A stretch of 14,907 nt of DNA from Actinomycetes bacterium. GTDB taxonomy: Bacteria > Actinomycetota > Acidimicrobiia > Acidimicrobiales > Bog-793. The notes beneath the pieces are model-generated. The model saw only the letters and a program-made list of their open reading frames with translations. It was not told the DNA's origin and did no database searches. Made by a program: the position numbers and the translations under genes. This document shows positions 1 to 6,804 of this stretch, piece after piece; position 1 is the first letter of the stretch, and every line of letters begins with the position of its first letter. The DNA lies in contig JAJYGM010000421.1 in assembly GCA_021785095.1 (NCBI GenBank), forward strand, positions 1 through 14,907, in the 5' to 3' direction.

Positions 1-1
1 T

Positions 2-262
2 GAGGCGATCCGCGCCCTCGAGGCGGAGGGGCTGGTGGACGCGTTTCGCGTCCTCTACGACCAGTCCGGGCTGTTCAGCTGGTGGGACTACCGCGGCGGG
101 GCCTTTCACCAGCACCGGGGCATGCGGATCGACCTCGTGCTCGTCTCTGCGAGTCTCCGGGACCGGGTTCGTTGGGCGGTCGTCGACCGGAACGCCCGCA
201 AGGGCGGGAAGGAGAACCAGCCCTCCGACCACGCGCCCGTGGTGGTGGATCTCGAGGTCTGA
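2..262 (+). CDS. xth: Exodeoxyribonuclease III, C-terminal part (5' end outside window)
   Basis: This is the last 86 codons of an exonuclease III / AP endonuclease of the EEP (exonuclease-endonuclease-phosphatase) fold, which cuts DNA at abasic sites and removes nucleotides 3' to 5' in base excision repair. Visible family signatures are the TWWDYR-like segment (FSWWDYRGGAFHQ), the MRIDLVLVS strand carrying a catalytic Asp, and the terminal PSDHAPVVVDL with the SDH Asp-His pair at 224-232. It ends in TGA at 260-262, at the family's usual C-terminus. The reading frame is open to the window edge, so the real start is upstream; the first GTG inside the window (35) is internal. Family assignment is firm. 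Which of the ExoIII paralogues it is cannot be decided from this part. Confidence 0.9.
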   Translation, partial: EAIRALEAEGLVDAFRVLYDQSGLFSWWDYRGGAFHQHRGMRIDLVLVSASLRDRVRWAVVDRNARKGGKENQPSDHAPVVVDLEV

Positions 263-338
263 GCCGAGCTCCGGCCACGCCTGGCCCCACCCCCGCCATC
301 CGCCCCCCGTGTCCGCTTCGCCACGGCGGGACCGCCCC

Positions 339-368
339 TTGACGACTCCGGGGCCGCCCGCCTACCGT
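339..368 (+). promoter_or_regulatory. Promoter of the cyclase-like gene (leaderless)
   Basis: TTGACG at 339-344, an 18-bp spacer and TACCGT at 363-368 match sigma70-type -35 and -10 boxes. The GTG at 375 lies six bases after the -10 box, where transcription should begin, so the mRNA is predicted to be leaderless. The box pair is seen; the transcription start is inferred. Confidence 0.6.
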
Positions 369-374
369 CACGTC

Positions 375-1349
375 GTGGACGCGGACACCGACCGCGACGT
401 GCTGGCCTGGCTGCTCGGGGGTGACCCTGCAATCCGTTGGCAGGCCCTGCGCGATCTCCTCGATGCACCTCGTGAGGTGGTCGCGGCCGAGCGTGCTCGG
501 GTTGCGACGGAGGGCTGGGGTGCGCGACTCCTCGCAGCCGCCGGCCCCGACGGCCAGTGGGCAGGCGGTGCGTGCTTTCCCGCCGGGTTCCGCTGGGGCG
601 AGGGGGAGGGCCAGCCCTGGACGGCGACCTATCCGACCCTCCGGCTCCTCGGCTGGCTCGGCGTCGACCCGGTCTCGCCGCGTGTGCGAGCGGTGGTCGA
701 CCTCGTCCGCGCAAACTGCCGCTGGGAGCACGACGGGCAGGCCTTCTTCGACGGCGAGGTCGAGCCCTGCATCAACGGCGGCGTGGTGGCGATCGGCGCC
801 TACTTCGGCGTCCCGGTCGACGCCATCGTCGAGCGGCTCCTCGGCGAGCAGTTGGCGGACGGTGGTTGGAACTGCGAGGCGGAGAACGGTTCGATCCGCT
901 CGTCGTTCCACACGACGATCGGGGTGCTCGAGGGACTCGCAGCCTTCGAGGACGCGACCGGAGGAGACGAAGCCGTTGCGAGGGCGTGCCGACGCGGTGA
1001 GGAGTACCTGCTCGCCCGGCGGCTCTTCCGACGGCTTACCACCGGAGGGGTCGTCGATGACGACTGGCTGGCCTTCTCCTTCCCTCCGTGGTGGCACTAC
1101 GACGCGCTCCGTGGGCTCGACTACTTCCGCTCGCGGGGCGATGAGCCGGACCCGCGCGTCGCGGAGGCGCTCGAGCGGGTCCGGGAGAAGCGACAGCCCG
1201 ACGGTCGGTGGTTGCTGGAGAACACCCACTCTGGCGCAGTGCACTTCTCCCTCGAGGAAGGCGACGGGCGGCCGAGCCGCTGGAACACCTTGCGAGCACT
1301 TCGCGTCCTCCGCTGGTCCGGCGCCCAAGCCCGCTGGTCCGGCGCCTAG
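375..1349 (+). CDS. Squalene-cyclase-like (alpha/alpha toroid) protein
   Basis: The predicted 324-residue protein has three repeats resembling the QW motif of terpene cyclases: DGQW near residue 59, DGGW near 162 and DGRW near 276. They sit among helices rich in Trp and Tyr, the pattern of a prenyltransferase / squalene-cyclase alpha-toroid. It is about half the length of a true squalene-hopene cyclase (over 600 residues) and I see no convincing DxDD catalytic motif, so cyclase activity should not be assumed. I chose GTG 375 because a TTGACG/TACCGT promoter ends six bases before it. An upstream GTG (309) and TTG (339) are in frame, but the TTG is the first triplet of the -35 box. The C-terminus carries a duplicated RWSGA, and the TAG overlaps the convergent helicase stop by 4 bp. 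Many actinobacterial proteins of this type are annotated only as hypothetical or squalene cyclase; the role is unknown. Confidence 0.75.
   Translation: MDADTDRDVLAWLLGGDPAIRWQALRDLLDAPREVVAAERARVATEGWGARLLAAAGPDGQWAGGACFPAGFRWGEGEGQPWTATYPTLRLLGWLGVDPVSPRVRAVVDLVRANCRWEHDGQAFFDGEVEPCINGGVVAIGAYFGVPVDAIVERLLGEQLADGGWNCEAENGSIRSSFHTTIGVLEGLAAFEDATGGDEAVARACRRGEEYLLARRLFRRLTTGGVVDDDWLAFSFPPWWHYDALRGLDYFRSRGDEPDPRVAEALERVREKRQPDGRWLLENTHSGAVHFSLEEGDGRPSRWNTLRALRVLRWSGAQARWSGA
1310..1346. repeat. 16-bp direct repeat at the shared 3' ends
   Basis: CCGCTGGTCCGGCGCC occurs at 1310-1325 and 1331-1346 with a 21-bp period, duplicating RWSGA in the cyclase-like protein. It abuts the overlapping stops of the two convergent genes (CTAG at 1346-1349), so the repeat may have helped create the overlap. 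Confidence 0.85.
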
Positions 1350-3877
1350 CGTCGCTGCTTCGCCTCCGAACCCCCCTTGGCCGCGTCCGGCGCCGAAACC
1401 CCCGTGCCCGTGCCCGCTACCGAGCCCTCCGCTGGCGGCGCGACGCTCGGTGCCGACGGTCCCGCCACGCCGTCACCCCGCCTGGGACGCGCCGCAGCGG
1501 TGTCGCGAAACCGAGCGAGGATCTCGAGGAGCGCCGGACCGTGTCGCACCAGCTTGGTGGTGCCGATTCCCGGCGTGTCCAGCAGTGCGGCGGGTGTCTC
1601 GGGTCTCCGTGTCGCGAGCGCGACGAGGGTCGCATCGTGGAAGATCACGTAGGCAGGCACGCCGGCTTCCCGAGCGGCGCCCGACCGCCACTCCTTGAGC
1701 GCAGCGAGGAGCTCCGGGTTCACGTCAGCCGTGTCGCCTCCGAGCGCAGCGTCTCCCCTCCCTCTCGCCGAGCTCCCGCGGAGCCCGGCCAGCCCTTCCG
1801 ACGACCTCCCGCCAGGCCGGGCCGCCCGACCTCCACTGCTGACACGGCCAGTCTGGCCAGCTCCGGCGCTGCGACGACCACCCCCGGTCGGCCCAGTTCC
1901 CCCTCGCCGGGACGAGGCAGAGCGGCGAGAGCCGTCTGGGTACTGCCCAGGCCCGCCGGAGAGCCCGCTGGTCCCGTCGAGGCGCTGACGTGCCCGGGCG
2001 AGCTCGGCCCGCAGATCCGTTGGCTTTGCGAACCCGCCGTCGAGACGCGAGAGGGTTAGGGCGATCTCTTCGAGGTACGGCGACGGTCGCCGGTTCGCGC
2101 TGCGCCTGCCCATCTCCCGGGACGCCGCCCAGGAGAGGTGCAGCTCCTCACGAGCGCGCGTCGTCGCGACATAGAGCAGTCGGCGCTCCTCGGCCTCTGC
2201 GGCCGGCGTCGTCGCACCCGCGACCGGGACGAGCCCCTGCTCGAGCCCGACGAGGAACACCACGTCCCATTCGAGGCCCTTCGCCCGGTGGAACGTGAGG
2301 AGCTGGACGCCCTCGCGGGTCGCGTCACCCTCCTCACTGCGCAGTGTCGCCCGGAGCCAGGTTGCGAACGCGGCCGGCGAGGCTCCAGGTTCCGAGGTCA
2401 CGAACTCCTCGCCGAGACGCAGGAGTGCTTCGAGATTGAGCCGACGCTCAGCGGCGTCGTCCGTGAGCGCTCCGTTCCCGGCCGCCCTGCGCTCGCCCGC
2501 CACCCGCCCGTGCTCGTACCCCAACCGCCCTCGCTCGTCCCCCGCCGACTCGCGCTCGTCCGCCCCCGGGGTACGGTCCTCGCCCGGCACGCCCTGGGCT
2601 CCCGCGGGCGCGGGCGCGCCGGCTGTCGCGAGCTGCGCCTCGAGGAGGCCGAGCCACTCCCGTCCGCGCTGACCCCGTCCCGCTCGGGAGAGATGCCGCA
2701 GTGCGTCTCTCACCTCCGGTTGCTGGAGGAGCCCCGCTCCCTTGGCGACGTGATAGGGGATGCGCGCTGCCCGGAGCGGCCGTTCGAAGGCGAGGAGCTG
2801 GGCGTTCGTGCGGGAGAGCACGGCGAGCTCGGACCAGGGGCGCCCCTCCCGGTGTGCGCGCTGCAGCGCCCCGGCCACCCCCCGCGCCTCCGCCGCGTCG
2901 TCGGCGTACGCCGTCACGCTCGGGCGCTTGCCCGTGGAGGGTCGCATCGGGGTGAGGGGAGGCGTCTCGTCGGCGAGCGCGGCTCCAGCTACGGCGAGGA
3001 TCTCGGGCGAGCTCCGCCAGTTCTGCCTGAGGGCGATGGTCGCGCGCGACGCCCGCTGCGTCGCGAAGGACCGGAGCAGGGTGGGCTCAGCGCCGTTCCA
3101 GGCGTAGATCGCCTGATTCAGGTCCCCGACGAGGCAGATGTCGTCCCGGTCGCCGAGCCAGGCACCGAGCAGGCGCCACTGCGCGGGGTTCAGGTCCTGG
3201 GCCTCGTCGACGAAGAAGTGGCGCCACCGCCACCGGGTCGCTGCCGCGTAGTCGGCGTCTGCCTCGAGCGCCTCGGCGGTGAGGAGGAGGAGGTCGTCGA
3301 AGTCGACGAGGCGCTGCCGGCGCTTCTCCTCCTCGTAGCCGCGGTAGGCGACGGCCAGAGCGTCCGGGTCGAGCGGCGGGCGTCGACCGGCGCCGGCCGC
3401 CTCGGCGGCGTAACGGGCAGGGCTGACGAGGCGCGCCTTGGCCCACTCGATCTCCCCGGTCACGTCGAGGACGAGGGTCTCCCGCCCCTTCGCCCCGAGG
3501 CCGGCCCGGCCGAGCGCCCGGGCGACGAGCGGGACCTTGCGGTCGAGCAGCGTTGGCGCCGTCGCCCCGGTGTCGGCCCAGCGCCGGTGGAGCTCCGCGA
3601 AGGCGATCGCGTGGAAGGTCCCGGCATGCACGCCCGAGGGCAGCCCGAGGGAGGCCAGGCGGCTCCGCAGCTCGCCGGCGGCTTTGCGCGTGAACGTGAG
3701 GGCAAGCACGTGCCCGGGATCCGCGCGACCGGCCCGAACCTGCCAGGCGATGCGGTTCGTGAGGACCCGGGTCTTGCCCGAGCCCGCTCCAGCCATCACG
3801 ACGAGGGGCGCAGCCTCACTGGTGATGGCTTCGACCTGCGCGGGCGTGCAGCCCTCGAGGAGCGGGTCGACGTCCAC
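1346..3877 (-). CDS. uvrD2: UvrD/Rep-family DNA helicase with HRDC domain (UvrD2-like)
   Basis: This 843-residue superfamily 1A helicase is predicted to unwind DNA 3' to 5' with ATP during repair. Motifs run in order: a TPAQ-type Q motif near residue 12, Walker A GAGSGKT with K35, LTFTRKAA (Ia), DEAQD at 224-228 (Walker B), the QNWRSS motif, LLTFHRAKGLEW (V) and LLYVATTRAREEL (VI). After a low-complexity Gly/Ser/Arg linker (about 640-718) comes an HRDC domain at about 720-790 (NPELLAALKEWR to LLEILARF), then a disordered tail. Helicase plus HRDC is the layout of actinobacterial UvrD2. A second charged low-complexity insert lies near residues 410-465, so the protein exceeds the roughly 700 residues of mycobacterial UvrD2. 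GTG 3877 is the first start after an in-frame TAG, and a TAGCCT -10 box lies six bases before it. The stop overlaps that of the convergent cyclase-like gene. Confidence 0.92.
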   Translation of the reverse strand: MDVDPLLEGCTPAQVEAITSEAAPLVVMAGAGSGKTRVLTNRIAWQVRAGRADPGHVLALTFTRKAAGELRSRLASLGLPSGVHAGTFHAIAFAELHRRWADTGATAPTLLDRKVPLVARALGRAGLGAKGRETLVLDVTGEIEWAKARLVSPARYAAEAAGAGRRPPLDPDALAVAYRGYEEEKRRQRLVDFDDLLLLTAEALEADADYAAATRWRWRHFFVDEAQDLNPAQWRLLGAWLGDRDDICLVGDLNQAIYAWNGAEPTLLRSFATQRASRATIALRQNWRSSPEILAVAGAALADETPPLTPMRPSTGKRPSVTAYADDAAEARGVAGALQRAHREGRPWSELAVLSRTNAQLLAFERPLRAARIPYHVAKGAGLLQQPEVRDALRHLSRAGRGQRGREWLGLLEAQLATAGAPAPAGAQGVPGEDRTPGADERESAGDERGRLGYEHGRVAGERRAAGNGALTDDAAERRLNLEALLRLGEEFVTSEPGASPAAFATWLRATLRSEEGDATREGVQLLTFHRAKGLEWDVVFLVGLEQGLVPVAGATTPAAEAEERRLLYVATTRAREELHLSWAASREMGRRSANRRPSPYLEEIALTLSRLDGGFAKPTDLRAELARARQRLDGTSGLSGGPGQYPDGSRRSASSRRGGTGPTGGGRRSAGAGQTGRVSSGGRAARPGGRSSEGLAGLRGSSARGRGDAALGGDTADVNPELLAALKEWRSGAAREAGVPAYVIFHDATLVALATRRPETPAALLDTPGIGTTKLVRHGPALLEILARFRDTAAARPRRGDGVAGPSAPSVAPPAEGSVAGTGTGVSAPDAAKGGSEAKQRR

Positions 3878-3883
3878 GTCCGC

Positions 3884-3889
3884 AGGCTA
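3884..3889 (-). promoter_or_regulatory. -10 box of the helicase gene (leaderless)
   Basis: Read on the minus strand, TAGCCT is followed by six bases and then the GTG start, the same spacing as at the cyclase-like and methyltransferase genes. No Shine-Dalgarno sequence is present and I see no good -35 box. A leaderless transcript is inferred. Confidence 0.5.
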
Positions 3890-3962
3890 GTGACGGGGGT
3901 GGCGCTCGGGACTGCCCGCACCCGCGTGGGGGAGAGGCGGGGCGAGTCGCTTGACTCCGGCC

Positions 3963-4004
3963 CCCGCCCCGGGGGACGATCCCGCCCCGGGCGACGACCC
4001 CGCC
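3963..4004. repeat. 18-bp tandem repeat between divergent genes
   Basis: CCCGCCCCGGGGGACGAT (3963-3980) is followed by CCCGCCCCGGGCGACGAC (3981-3998) and a partial third unit CCCGCC (3999-4004). Each unit contains the palindromic core CCCCGGG(G). It lies in the 186-bp gap between the helicase and hydrolase starts, where regulatory sites would be expected. A TTGACT (3951-3956) stands just before it, but no good -10 box follows. Confidence 0.75.
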
Positions 4005-4028
4005 GCTATCGTCTCGTCACCGAGTGCG

Positions 4029-4070
4029 ATGCCCATGAACGAACCCGTCCTGCCGAGCCCGCCGTGCTGA
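4029..4070 (+). other. Possible 13-codon upstream ORF overlapping the hydrolase start
   Basis: ATG 4029 opens a short frame, MPMNEPVLPSPPC, that stops at TGA 4068-4070, overlapping the hydrolase GTG at 4064-4066. A TATCGT that could be a -10 box lies at 4007-4012. Such an overlap could couple translation of the hydrolase, which lacks a clear ribosome binding site. It may equally be chance; the evidence is position only. Confidence 0.25.
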
Positions 4071-4816
4071 GGTCGTTCGCCAGCGGGACGGTCTTCGGGG
4101 CCGCGACCGGCGACGAGGCGCCCTGGCTGCTCGCGCTGCACGGGTGGCGGCGCACGCACGCGGACTTCGCCCGGGTGCTCGCCGGACCTCCCGTGCTCGA
4201 CGCGCTTGCGCTCGACCTGCCCGGTTTCGGAGCATCCCCGCTCCCGCCGTCGCCCTGGGGATCCGCGGACTACGCGGCGGCGATCGCCCCCGTGCTCGAA
4301 GAGATGGCGGCGCAGCGGGGTGGACCGGTCGTCGTGCTCGGGCACTCCTTCGGCGGGAGGGTCGCCCTCCAGCTCGCCGAGCGGTTCTCCGAGCTCGTCG
4401 CGGCCCTCGTCCTCACCGGGGTTCCCCTCCTCCCACCTGCGGGGGGCGCGCCCCGACCGGCCCGGGGCTACCGCTTGGCGCGCTGGGCGCACCGCCGTGG
4501 CCTGCTCTCCGACGAGCGGTTCGAGGCGAAACGGCTGCAGTACGGCTCGGAGGACCTGCGGGGCACGCCGGCGGCGCTGCGCCCGACCTTCGTCCGGCTC
4601 GTGAACGAGCGCTACGACGGGCAGTTCCCCCAACTCCGCTTGCCCGTCGTGCTCGTGTGGGGCGCGCTCGACGACGTCGTGCCGCTCGAGGTGGCCGAGC
4701 GGGCCGTGGGGCTCCTCCCGGACGCCCGCCTCGAGTGCTGCGCCGGCGTCGGCCACATGGTGCCCCTCGAGCGCCCGGATGCGCTCCGCTCTGCCGTGCT
4801 CGGGTTGCGGCCGTGA
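4064..4816 (+). CDS. Alpha/beta-hydrolase fold protein
   Basis: The 250-residue protein has the full catalytic set of a serine alpha/beta hydrolase: the oxyanion HG in LLALHGWRR, the nucleophile elbow GHSFGG with Ser95, the acid in WGALDD (Asp203) and His231 in GVGHMVPLE. Length and order are typical of small esterase/lipase-like members (Pfam Abhydrolase). The substrate cannot be inferred. GTG 4064 gives the usual short N-terminus; the frame is open far upstream, but that part reads antisense to the helicase. No clear Shine-Dalgarno sequence is present, and a short upstream ORF overlaps the start. Its TGA overlaps the GTG of the MurF-like gene (GTGA, 4813-4816), so the two are probably one transcriptional and translational unit. 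That suggests a role at the cell envelope, but this is inference from position. Confidence 0.88.
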   Translation: MLRSFASGTVFGAATGDEAPWLLALHGWRRTHADFARVLAGPPVLDALALDLPGFGASPLPPSPWGSADYAAAIAPVLEEMAAQRGGPVVVLGHSFGGRVALQLAERFSELVAALVLTGVPLLPPAGGAPRPARGYRLARWAHRRGLLSDERFEAKRLQYGSEDLRGTPAALRPTFVRLVNERYDGQFPQLRLPVVLVWGALDDVVPLEVAERAVGLLPDARLECCAGVGHMVPLERPDALRSAVLGLRP

Positions 4817-6678
4817 CGGCCCCGCTCCTGGTGGTCGCCCTCGCCGCAGTGGGAGCGGCGCTCGGCGGGGTGCGCTGGCTGCGGGTCGCCCAGCGGGAGC
4901 ACTACCTCGCCGGCTCCTGCACGCGTTTCGCCCTGCGCTGGTGGCGCTCCTCCAGGCAGAACCAGCTCCTCCTGGCTCTCTCCCTCGCGGGCCTTGTGGC
5001 CGGTGGTGCCCTCGCCGGAGCAGGTGGGGGGTGGCTCGCACTCCTCGGCGCGCTGCCGGCCGTCGGGGCGGCGGTCGGGCCGGTCGGGCTCGGGCTGCGA
5101 GGCAGGACCGGGCCGCTTCGCTGGACGGGCCGCCTCGGGCGCAGCGCGGCGGTCTGGGCGGTGCTGCAGGTGATCCCCTTGGTGGTTGCCGCGCTGGTCG
5201 GTACCCCCTCGGCCGTTGTCGTGGCCCTGGCCGGTCTGGACGTGCTCGCCGTGCCGTGCCTGGTGGACGCCGCGCTCGCGTTGCTCGCCCCGGCAGAGGC
5301 CGCGGCGGGTCGCCGCTGGATCCGGGCTGCCGAGCAGCGGCTCGAGGCCGTCCGGCCGGAGGTCGTCGGGATCACGGGTTCCTACGGCAAGACCTCGACC
5401 AAGGGCTACGTGGCCCACCTGGTCGCCGGGACGCGATCGGTGGTCGCCAGCCCGGCGAGCTTCAACAACGCGATGGGTCTCGCCCGGACGGTCAACGAGC
5501 ACCTCGCGCCGGGGACCGAGGTGCTGGTCGCGGAGATGGGCGCCTACGGCGTCGGGGAGATCGCCGCCCTGTGCTCCTGGACGCGCCCTCGTATCGGGGC
5601 GTTCCTCGCCGTCGGGCCGGTCCACCTCGAGCGGTTCCGCGCCGTGGAGCGGATCGTCCAGGCCAAGACCGAGCTGCTCGACGCCGTCGAGGTCGCGGTC
5701 GTCAACGTGGGCGCACCGATGCTGCGGCCGGTTGCAGATGCGGTGGAGCACGCCGGCAAGCGGGTGTGGCGTTGTGCGGCGGGCGAGGCAGACGACCACC
5801 CCGACGCCCACGTGCTGTTGAGCAGCGGTCCGGACGGGCTGCGCCTCCGGGTGCGGCCGCCGGGGGCGGAGCAGCCCCTGCGACCATCGCCCTCCGGAGC
5901 GACGCAGCCCCCGGCGCAGTCGTCGCCCGCACCGGCGGCGGCGCCTTCCACGAGAGGGTCTCCGCCGGTGATCGAGCCGTTCGAGGCCGTGCTGCCTGCA
6001 CTCCCCGGGGCGGCGTCCAACATCGCCTGCGCGATCGCGATCGCGCTCGAGCTCGGGGTGCCGGGACCGGTCGTCCTGCGTCGGCTCGGAGACCTTCCGG
6101 GTGCCCCGCACCGGCTCCAGGTCAGCCGCGCGGCGAGTGGCGTCGAGGTGCTCGACGACACCTACAACTCCAACCCGGCGGGCGCGCGTCGCGCGCTCGA
6201 GCTCCTCGCGACCGTCGGGAGCCCGAGCGGGCGGCGGGTGCTCGTCACGCCGGGGATGGTCGAGCTGGGGCCGCTCCAGGTCGAGGAGAACGAGCGCCTC
6301 GGGCGCCTCGCCGCGGCCGTGGCGACGGACGTGGTGATCGTCGGCCGGACCAACCGCCGGGCCCTGCTGGACGGCGTGGGGGCGGGTGCGCCAGGAGCTG
6401 GACCGGGGCCGATGCGCGGGGGTGCCGGCCAGGGCGCAGCGGAGGCCGTCCGGGCCGTTGTCGCCGAGGGGACGCAGCTCAGCGGGGTGTCGGTTGACGC
6501 AGCTCGAATGCGTGGTGGGGCCGGTGGGGCCGGTGGGGCCGGTGAGGCCGGCGGGTCGAGCCGGCCGCAGGTCCACTGCGTGGCCACCCGCGAGGAGGCC
6601 GTCGCCTGGGCGCGACGCACCCTCGTGGCCGGGGACGCCATCCTCTACGAGAACGACCTCCCCGACCACTACCCCTGA
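4813..6678 (+). CDS. Membrane-anchored MurF-like ligase (Mur ligase family)
   Basis: The predicted 621-residue protein is an ATP-dependent amide ligase of the Mur family fused to a membrane domain. Residues 1-165 hold about five hydrophobic segments (about 2-18, 55-72, 75-95, 115-137 and 140-165). They stand where canonical MurF has its UDP-MurNAc-binding domain, which I do not see. The ligase core follows: P-loop GITGSYGKTSTK with K193, SFNN at 216-219, EMGAYGVGEI from E241, AKTELL with K285 as the likely carbamylated lysine, and DDTYNSNPAGA at 448-458, the MurF-type signature. MurF adds D-Ala-D-Ala to UDP-MurNAc-tripeptide; here the substrate may be membrane-bound. Two low-complexity inserts (about 350-379 and 521-586) expand the C-terminal half. 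It is coupled to the upstream hydrolase by a GTGA overlap and followed by a Ddl-like gene, which supports a D-Ala-D-Ala-related role. Canonical MurF is about 450 residues. Confidence 0.85.
   Translation: MTAPLLVVALAAVGAALGGVRWLRVAQREHYLAGSCTRFALRWWRSSRQNQLLLALSLAGLVAGGALAGAGGGWLALLGALPAVGAAVGPVGLGLRGRTGPLRWTGRLGRSAAVWAVLQVIPLVVAALVGTPSAVVVALAGLDVLAVPCLVDAALALLAPAEAAAGRRWIRAAEQRLEAVRPEVVGITGSYGKTSTKGYVAHLVAGTRSVVASPASFNNAMGLARTVNEHLAPGTEVLVAEMGAYGVGEIAALCSWTRPRIGAFLAVGPVHLERFRAVERIVQAKTELLDAVEVAVVNVGAPMLRPVADAVEHAGKRVWRCAAGEADDHPDAHVLLSSGPDGLRLRVRPPGAEQPLRPSPSGATQPPAQSSPAPAAAPSTRGSPPVIEPFEAVLPALPGAASNIACAIAIALELGVPGPVVLRRLGDLPGAPHRLQVSRAASGVEVLDDTYNSNPAGARRALELLATVGSPSGRRVLVTPGMVELGPLQVEENERLGRLAAAVATDVVIVGRTNRRALLDGVGAGAPGAGPGPMRGGAGQGAAEAVRAVVAEGTQLSGVSVDAARMRGGAGGAGGAGEAGGSSRPQVHCVATREEAVAWARRTLVAGDAILYENDLPDHYP
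6514..6549. repeat. 9-bp tandem repeat inside the MurF-like gene
   Basis: GGTGGGGCC is repeated three times without change (6514-6540), followed by GGTGAGGCC (6541-6549). It encodes a run of Gly-Gly-Ala in the second low-complexity insert. The unit is a multiple of three, so changes in copy number keep the frame. Confidence 0.9.
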
Positions 6679-6690
6679 GCCGAGCTCGGC
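6679..6690. other. Palindrome directly after the MurF-like stop
   Basis: GCCGAGCTCGGC is a perfect 12-bp palindrome starting at the base after TGA 6676-6678. No T tract follows. It could be a weak terminator, an operator or chance. The rest of the 126-bp gap to the Ddl-like gene shows no clear -35/-10 pair. Confidence 0.35.
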
Positions 6691-6792
6691 ATCTCCGCGA
6701 AGCTGCTCGCCCAGGCGTGTGCGCGTGGGAGCACTCGACACGGCAGGGTTGGCGCGGTCGGTCGCGGATGTGGGCACCATGGGGAGCACGTC

Positions 6793-6800
6793 GGAAGGAG
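6793..6800 (+). promoter_or_regulatory. Ribosome binding site of the Ddl-like gene
   Basis: GGAAGGAG ends four bases before ATG 6805. It is one of the clearest Shine-Dalgarno sequences in the window and fixes the start. Confidence 0.75.
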
Positions 6801-6804
6801 CCGG

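Noticed and set aside
339..341. TTG as the start codon of the cyclase-like gene
   Set aside because: It is the first triplet of a TTGACG -35 box correctly spaced from TACCGT, and GTG 375 lies exactly where transcription should start.
75..1328. 417-codon minus-strand frame opposite the exonuclease and cyclase-like genes
   Set aside because: It has no motifs and an Arg/Pro/Gly-rich composition, while the plus strand carries recognisable proteins over the same stretch.
2138..4060. Long plus-strand frame upstream of and continuous with the hydrolase
   Set aside because: It is antisense to the UvrD2-like helicase, whose motifs are complete and ordered. Only the part from GTG 4064 reads as a hydrolase.
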